Positions 57,301 to 64,000 of a stretch of DNA of 64,000 bases are shown one piece after another. Source of the DNA: Bemisia tabaci (lineage: Eukaryota > Arthropoda > Insecta > Hemiptera > Aleyrodidae); the NCBI RefSeq assembly GCF_918797505.1, contig NC_092801.1:7192001-7256000 (forward strand), in the 5' to 3' direction. A model generated the notes under the pieces. The model worked only from the letters and a program-made list of their open reading frames with translations. It was not told where the DNA came from and made no database searches. How positions within the stretch are numbered: the stretch's first letter is position 1; each line of letters begins with the position of its first letter. The position numbers and the translations under genes are program-made.

Positions 57301-57511
57301 TGACAAGTATGCTTAGACACTATGTTTTTGTCATTTATGTACTCTATAAACGTATCAGGATTTATAATTTTTGAAATCTCAGGTTTACAAGGAACTTTAG
57401 ATCAGATGGAAAATGTTTGGTGACCAAGTACTTACCTGACTTATTCTCTAATATAAGATTGTATTGTTCCTCCTTCTCATTATTTTAAAGTGTCCCATGG
57501 ATTTATTTCAG

Positions 57512-57682
57512 GTGAAGTCTATGTCCTAGACGATGGAGGAGAGGTCGACTTAGATTTAGGAAACTACGAACGTTTCTTGGACATTACCTTAGATAAAGAC
57601 AACAGCATAACGACAGGAAAAATCTATCAGCAAGTAATCAATCGAGAAAGAAAAGGAGAATATCTCGGGAAAACTGTTCAAG
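57512..57682 (+). CDS. CTPS: Duplicate CTPS exon 2
   Basis: Same protein as 18,131-18,301, three synonymous differences (GGT for GGC, GAC for GAT, ACG for ACC). Splice sites intact. Without exon 1 nearby, it cannot start a CTPS protein from this locus as seen. Confidence 0.9.
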
Positions 57683-57732
57683 GTAAGGGCATTATGCCAT
57701 GTCAGAAGATTGAGCTTATCTGAACAGGTAAT

Positions 57733-57815
57733 TGTTAAAGTTTTCTATTATGTACAATTTTAAATAAGACGCATCAATTTGCCAGACATTGCTCAGATTT
57801 TCCCTCTATTCCAGG
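57733..57815. other. Copy-specific intron 2 block
   Basis: 83 bases here replace 212 unrelated bases at 18,352-18,563 in the first copy. Confidence 0.7.
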
Positions 57816-58300
57816 GCCCATTTTAGAAGATCTCTGAGGTGCAGGTATTTCTTAAGAAAGCTGGCAGCTGCGTCACCCCAACCTGGACCAAGTTTCAAGC
57901 TTGTGTAACAATGCTAAGCCTCAAGATTGTAGAACCCTCTCAGAGGTGTCGTCAGATAAGTTGGCCATTGTTTATTTTCGATTTGCAGGCGTTTTCGCTT
58001 CACTACTGTCCACATGATAACATCTAACTCTCAAAGGACCGAGAACACAAGCTTGGATAGGTTATTTAATGCCTTCGAACCTTGTATCACTTCAATTTTC
58101 AGCCACACAGATGTAGCAACCACATCAAAGTCATGAATCACAATTGATTAGTAGTGTTTTTACGATGCAATCATGAGACAAATGCTTTCAACGTGGATAG
58201 TAGCGGATAGTAGGCGGTCTGTGCAGAGGCCTAAATTCGTCATCTGCCCATGCAAACTGAAAGTAAACAATGGTCAACTTATCTGGAGTCACCTCTCCTT

Positions 58301-58641
58301 AGGGCTTTTTTTTTATCGCGGATCAGGGTGGATCGCAGTGGAACGCACTGGATCGGAATCCTGAGCGATCCGGACCGATCCAAGTGTTCCAAGTGATAAA
58401 AAAATCCAAACTTGGAATTTGGTTCGATTTGTTATTGTTTTGATTTTTTGGGGACGGCAACTTCCTCGCATTAGGTTAGGATCACAGTGGATCGCGAGCT
58501 CGCCCCACCTCGGAAGAGCGATCCGGCGTTCCACCCTGATCCACCTGGAACGCTTGGATCACGCTGAGGAACGGAATAAAAAAATACCGACGTTCATCGC
58601 TATCCACAGCGTTCCTCTGCGATCCGCTTAAAGAAAGCCCT
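58301..58641. mobile_element. Duplicate of the AGGGCTTT foldback MITE
   Basis: Counterpart of 19,045-19,385, a few substitutions. Confidence 0.8.
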
Positions 58642-59391
58642 TTACATTTAATTTCCCATTTTACTGTTCTATAAAAATTGCCAAATTTACACCAAAGAAC
58701 AATGTTTCTTGTGAAATGCCTCTAGTAAGAATTTTGAGGTGAATAGGGGTAGAATAGCAACAATAGTGCATAGAATTGCTCTCTGCATTCTGAATACTGG
58801 GTCCTGTTGAGGAGTTTGCTCAATCTAACAGCGTTGCCATTTACATAGTTTCAATGTTTGTTTACCTAATTTTCCAGGGACTTTCCAAGATAAGTCCCAG
58901 TGTGAACGAGCAGGAGTGCAGAATCTTCCAAGCTTCCACAATTTCACGCACCCGCCCGTGGGCTTTCCACATCTTTTTTCGTCGGTTTCCCACAAAATTT
59001 CCCACCAATTTAAAAAATATGAACTTTTTCTTTGTTTTTCTTTGACTTTTGACCGGTAGCCCTTCCAAATTTTCCCTCCTGCCATATTTGGGGGCTTATC
59101 CACATCTTCAGACGCCCGCCTGGGCGTGTGATTGGGCATTTTCTGCACCCCTGTAAACAAGTACCAGTGGAAGCCCTGGCCCTCTTTTGTGGCATAATTT
59201 TTTCAACAATAACTTTGGACAACTTAAGTCGGAAGATTCAACCTTTGGATTCTAATATTCTCATTTCTCAAGTTGTGTCCTGAATTTCTAATATGCGTCA
59301 AAATTTTAGAATAATTTGATGCATTCTTGAGCAGCCACCAAAGGGGATTTTTTCTGTTAGTCGTCTAATATGCCTGTATTACTTTGATTAG

Positions 59392-59624
59392 TTGTGCCGC
59401 ATATAACGAACGCCATCATTGAGTGGGTCGAAAAAGTTGCTTCACGACCAGTCAAGAACAGTTGGGATGATGACTCACCTGGTTCCATACCCGAAGTTTG
59501 CATCGTAGAGTTAGGAGGGACAGTGGGTGATATAGAAGGTAGACCTTTCACTGAAGCTTTTCGCCCCTTCTCACGCAAGAATCATGATAGTTTTTGCGTC
59601 GCCCATGTGTCTTATGTTCCACAA
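59392..59624 (+). CDS. CTPS: Duplicate CTPS exon 3
   Basis: Identical coding sequence to 20,137-20,369, splice sites intact. Confidence 0.9.
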
Positions 59625-60543
59625 GTAAGTGCTTCAACTTTCCTCGACTTGATTGTATTAAATTTTGACATGATCTCTGGTACCTGATGGGAAATCGGTC
59701 AGTGAATATAAATTTAAGCCTATGGAAGTTCTGAAATTATGCCACTTGAATCATCATTTTTATTTGAGGAGTCTAATTTACCTGATGCCATTTGACAAGG
59801 ACTAAAAAGTGTCTTTTCATCTGCACTGCACTAAGACTATTTATCTACAATGAAACTACCTGACCATATATCTCTTTTGCAGTGCTTGAAAATCCGCCTC
59901 CATTTTTTTTTTCTCTTTCGAAGGAGAGGAAATCAAAAGCATTTCTTGAAATTTCTCTGCTTTTTCTTTGTACATAGAAGAAAAACCACGGGAGTTTTCA
60001 TGAATGGACGTTGAGTAGTTCTCCATTTAAAGAACAAAGTATGACAGAAATTCTGCAACATCGCAAACTGAGACATGTTGTCTGGTGCCTCAAAGTCTGT
60101 ATACTCCTGTAAAAGCCCATTACTCTATCATGATCAGCAAAATAGTGTTTTGAGATCAAATGAGCTTTTTGGCGTTCCAAGTGTTTTTTGCCCTCTATAT
60201 CTATCTTGATTCCAGGGTTTGGACTCTTAAAGTAACTGTTGTTAAACTTGTTGTATAGTTTCAATTTCTGTGTTGTATGTTTAAGAGGGATATATATTAT
60301 GTGAAAGGACCACATTTTTTAAAAGCCTTACTCATATTCTTTTTTTCAAAACATGTTTTATTTGATATCAATTATGAAGCAATTTGACTGTCTCCCTTCA
60401 GTAAATAAGTTTAAATCTAAAAATTTCTTTGTTTGAATAACATTCTTTTTTTTTCTTTGTAAAGAAATGATGGTTAGAACCCATGATCCATTTACTTTCT
60501 TTGCTATAACTTGCATCAAGCAGTTTTTTTCATACCATCTTGA

Positions 60544-60672
60544 CTACATTTTGCAATTAGGAACTGCAATTTTTGGCTTAATTTAGAGACAAAATATGCA
60601 CCATTAGTTTCCTTACGCCCAGAAGTGTTTATTGATTATCCAGAAATTGTAGTTCCTAATTGCAAAAAATAG
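60544..60672. mobile_element. Duplicate of the intron 3 foldback MITE
   Basis: Counterpart of 21,289-21,417. Confidence 0.8.
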
Positions 60673-61014
60673 CCCCTTTCATGTGTAAGAACCCTCAGTA
60701 CGAAAGAATTCCTGTTTAAAAGTATACCTACTTCAATTTGACTTTTTCCTTACAGCTCCTCATATGCGATGTAAACGCTTACCTTGGTAGTGAACATGTT
60801 GATATCAGCGTAAAGCTATCAGTGCTCCTTGGCTTTTAATTGGATGTCTTTATGTCGAAAGGAACTGTGTGCATGGGTTTGCGTACAAAATAGTTCCTTT
60901 TAGCATAGATACGCCCAATTAAGTTTACAATACCAAATCATCCTCCATTAATGTATTTACCATTGTCATTAATGTATAAAATATATCTATATACTCATGG
61001 AACTTTCTTTACAG

Positions 61015-61179
61015 CCTCACGCCACGATGGAGCAGAAAACAAGACCCACTCGCCAGAGCGTCAAGGAGCTTCAAGATTGTGGTCTGTTGCCTGATTTGCT
61101 TGTGTGCCGAAGTGAGCAACCCATTCCGCAGCCTGTGAAAGAAAAAATATCTGATTTCTGCAATGTTGGCATAGATGAG
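61015..61179 (+). CDS. CTPS: Duplicate CTPS exon 4
   Basis: Identical coding sequence to 21,760-21,924, splice sites intact. Confidence 0.9.
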
Positions 61180-61861
61180 GTAGATTTTTTTTTGTAACTT
61201 CCCAGTCTTTTTTCTTTTGCTTAGTATTTTTATGTTTGCCAGGAACATGTAAAACAGAATTGTCCGAAAATTTTAAAATACCTGAAAAAGCTTGTCCAAA
61301 AGTAATCAATTGAAAAAAACTGCCGAAAGAGTAAGTATAACTAACTAAGGAACACACACACACTGTCGTACTAAGGAAGAACCCCATATAAGCCTTTTTT
61401 ATGCTGCAGAAGTGCAGAACTTCCTTTGATACAATATGATTTTTGAAGGGAATCTGTGAACATTTTTCCTCCGATTTTTCAGAGAATTTTTTTGGAATCA
61501 AATCCAAATTATCTGAAAATTTGAAAAAAAATATTCATAACTCTCCTTAATTATGAATATTTGATCGGAAGAAATTTGGCACCTCTCGGATGTTCATACA
61601 GCGTTTTTCCTCAGCTTGGCAATACAGGTCTTATCTTTGAGGTTTTTGCAATCTGATCAGAAAAAAGAGTCACGCTGCGTTTACTATTATCATTATTTTT
61701 TTACTGTCAGGAGTCGAGTATACGTTGAAAAGTTTTCTCATTGTTTTTGTCATCTAACATCCATTATCTCCCGTATGATTCAAATTCAACAGAAAAGCAT
61801 CAAAAGAAAACCTGTCTCCTCAATTCAAAGTACGTTTCATTTTGGTACTTGTACTTAACAG

Positions 61862-62016
61862 GTTGTCTGCTTGCATGATCAAAGTTCTATCTACTACGTT
61901 CCTTTAATGATGGAAAAACAGGGTCTGGTCCAGTATTTTCATAAACGGCTCGGCTTGACTTTCAATTTACCTCCTCCCAGAAATTTCATGCAGAATTGGC
62001 ACACTCTGGTTGAAAA
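61862..62016 (+). CDS. CTPS: Duplicate CTPS exon 5
   Basis: Identical coding sequence to 22,608-22,762, splice sites intact. Confidence 0.9.
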
Positions 62017-62970
62017 GTAAGTGAAATTATTAGCATGTAAATTCTCTCGTCAAAACACCATCATTCTAAGGCTTGAGGAGTACCTTTTATCTCAAAATGA
62101 GGGCTCCTCCATTCATTGTATCGCATTCAAATTGAGAAATCAGGGAAACTTATCGATTGCCAAAGTGCGAGACCGTTGTACCTTGTATCTTAATTTCGAT
62201 GTGTCGTAATTTCTCCCCATATTTTATTTTTTCCAAGAAAACCAAGGCAATCTCATAGCTTAAAATTTATACAGAATATTCTGATATTAGAGAAGCAAAA
62301 CCAAGGCAGTTTTCAAGAAATTATGCTGACCAGTTAAAAAAAATAGAAGAAAAGATAATGTACGACAAAAAGTCTGCATCGCACATGTAGGTACGTAGTT
62401 TCGCACTTTTGCCATCGATACCCTCAGTTGAGACATTGAAAACCTGTCTGTATACTTTACTTAGAAAACAAAGAGCTATGCACTATTAAATTTTAAAATT
62501 TTGTCAGTTTCCCATGCTCAATCAAGAAAATTTACCCAATATTTCACCGCAGAATGTTAACCACAATAATAATGTACTAACCAGAATTTTTTGGGGTCTA
62601 AAGTATAATATGCTAAGATATTAAAAAATCAAGTATCCACTGTGTTAGTGTATATTGTTAAGGACGTCTTGTTTAAGTTTAGTTTTGCACGGAACAATCA
62701 ATCCACACCATTTGGCAGAATTTCAGGCTTTTCCTATTTCTTTCACAGCATATCGATGAAGATTTTGGTTTGTTTTTAAAATTTTGAAACACTCGTTAAC
62801 CAACTTTCAAGAGGTCCACCCTAAATTAATGAGATTATCAATTAATATCCTTAATTTCTCACCACATTTTTCTGTAAAATTTAGGTTTAAAAAACCAAAA
62901 TGTCAGTCCCAGTAGCATCACAAACCTCGTTCTTTGGTTTTTGATGAAACTAAATTAAAGCCTCCAGTAA

Positions 62971-63175
62971 TTTTTTTTTTTTTTTTTTTTAACTACTTTA
63001 AATAGCCCACAAGGGCTAATCTTTGCGCTTCAGTCCCGTCCCCTGTCCGTCCCTACAACCAGTCCCAGGCAACCATTATTTGAGACCATCAAACTTGGGT
63101 TGCCTGGCCGGGAATTGAAGCCGGGACCTCCTGATCATAGAGCTAGCGCTACAATCACTACACCATAGGAGGCCG
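62971..63175 (-). mobile_element. Duplicate of the tRNA-derived SINE
   Basis: Counterpart of 23,718-23,923; the T-run is 20 instead of 23. Confidence 0.8.
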
Positions 63176-63780
63176 ACAATAATGGAGATTAATAACAGCT
63201 CTTACGACAATAAGATTATGGTGATTTTAAACTAAACTTGTTCGGAAGTAAAGTTTGCAATGAACTTCCTCAAGAACTCAATTATCAGCTCCACAACATG
63301 ACTTAAAACTTTTTATGGACTACTTGACGTATTAAAATTTCTACTCTGTAATCTGGTGTCAATCGAAATCACAATAATATTACCTACTTAACTCTTTCAT
63401 TTGCTCAGTTTCTTATTAATGCTGAAACAGATTCATCGAAATATTGCAATATCCAAGTGCACAATCTTCACAACACTGAACAGCGTGCGTGGTGGCCACT
63501 TAAACACTTGCCTCAGCTTTTCACACCACAAATTTAGACACAGCTTTCTCTCTGTCACTAAGTGTATAAGGACCGATTTTTTTTTAATCATTGAGGAATG
63601 TTTCTTCCAATGTAGAACAATAATTAACATTAGAAGTTCAAGAGACCGGATGATCATTTTGTTATAAAGAAATTTTCCTTATTAAGAGAGAATACTGTAT
63701 TTTAAATCTTGTCAATTTTTTTTACCAACATGTACATGAAACCTTAAAATGTCTCCTAATTTGATACTTCACCCTTTTAG

Positions 63781-63913
63781 ATTAGAAACAGTGCGTCAGG
63801 AATTGAAGATAGCTCTGGTCGGGAAGTACATTAAGTTGCACGATGCTTACTCATCTGTAATTAAAGCTTTGGAGCACGCTGCGCTGGCTGCTAACTATAA
63901 AATTAGTATTCAG
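63781..63913 (+). CDS. CTPS: Duplicate CTPS exon 6
   Basis: Identical coding sequence to 24,529-24,661, splice sites intact; later exons lie beyond the window. Confidence 0.9.
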
Positions 63914-64000
63914 GTAATAATTAGCATCTTTTCACTCTGTCTGATCAGGGGACCTAGCTCCTTTTGACATTAATTGAGTCTCAATAATTTTTTATTGAAT

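Larger units (their letters stand above)
57347..64000 (+). repeat. Second copy of the CTPS region (exons 2-6), runs off the window
   Basis: Matches 17,966 to about 24,750 at very high identity, transposons and SINE included. The offset falls from 39,381 at exon 2 to 39,252 at exon 6 because of indels. Exon 1 and the promoter are not included. Differences concentrate in the first 2 kb; after about 59,700 almost only homopolymer lengths differ. The right border lies outside the window. Confidence 0.97.

Noticed and set aside
56460..57682. FAS-CTPS fusion protein by splicing FAS-like exon 6 to the duplicate CTPS exon 2
   Set aside because: Exon 6 ends in phase 0 but CTPS exon 2 needs phase 1, so the join is out of frame.

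Overview
The window is eukaryotic and fits an AT-rich arthropod genome, most likely an insect. Genes are split into short exons with GT..AG introns, the two recognisable proteins are animal-type, and the rest is full of short inverted-repeat transposons, a tRNA-derived SINE, LINE relics and tandem repeats. I cannot fix the order or species from sequence alone. Nothing bacterial or viral was recognised.

Layout. Positions 1-14,173 are one uninterrupted satellite array with about 53 copies of its core segment. The main unit is 282 bp, built from five short GTGCGAGAGAGA-headed subunits plus one unique segment. A 1.1 kb foldback element (14,217-15,300) separates it from the first gene. From 15,733 to 34,164 lies a complete plus-strand CTP synthase gene: 12 coding exons, a 620-residue product, correct splice sites and phases throughout, and an intact synthetase domain and glutaminase Cys-His-Glu triad. 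Its introns carry nested MITEs, a piggyBac-like TTAA element, a hAT-like element with an 8-bp target duplication, a SINE and a LINE relic. A 255-bp tandem duplication at the end of intron 1 created a broken copy of the start of exon 2.

From about 35,800 to 51,400 there is no convincing gene. This interval is a collection of foldback elements and tandem arrays, including a 1.8 kb inverted repeat (48,433-50,257) with arms of about 730 bp that could form a long hairpin RNA.

From 51,396 to 56,693 lie six plus-strand exons of a fatty-acid-synthase-like gene. They encode 378 residues of the N-terminal ketoacyl synthase domain. The catalytic Cys is replaced by Trp and the first catalytic His by Glu, while the second His is kept, so condensation chemistry by the usual mechanism is not expected. 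The rest of the gene is absent. At 57,347 the sequence switches to a second, nearly identical copy of the CTP synthase region (exons 2-6 with their introns and all their transposons), which runs to the window edge. This is either a very recent segmental duplication inserted into the FAS-like gene or an assembly (haplotype) artefact. The exon phases exclude a simple FAS-CTPS fusion protein by direct splicing.

The two genes are metabolically separate (pyrimidine nucleotide synthesis; lipid synthesis family). Nothing in the sequence suggests they work together.
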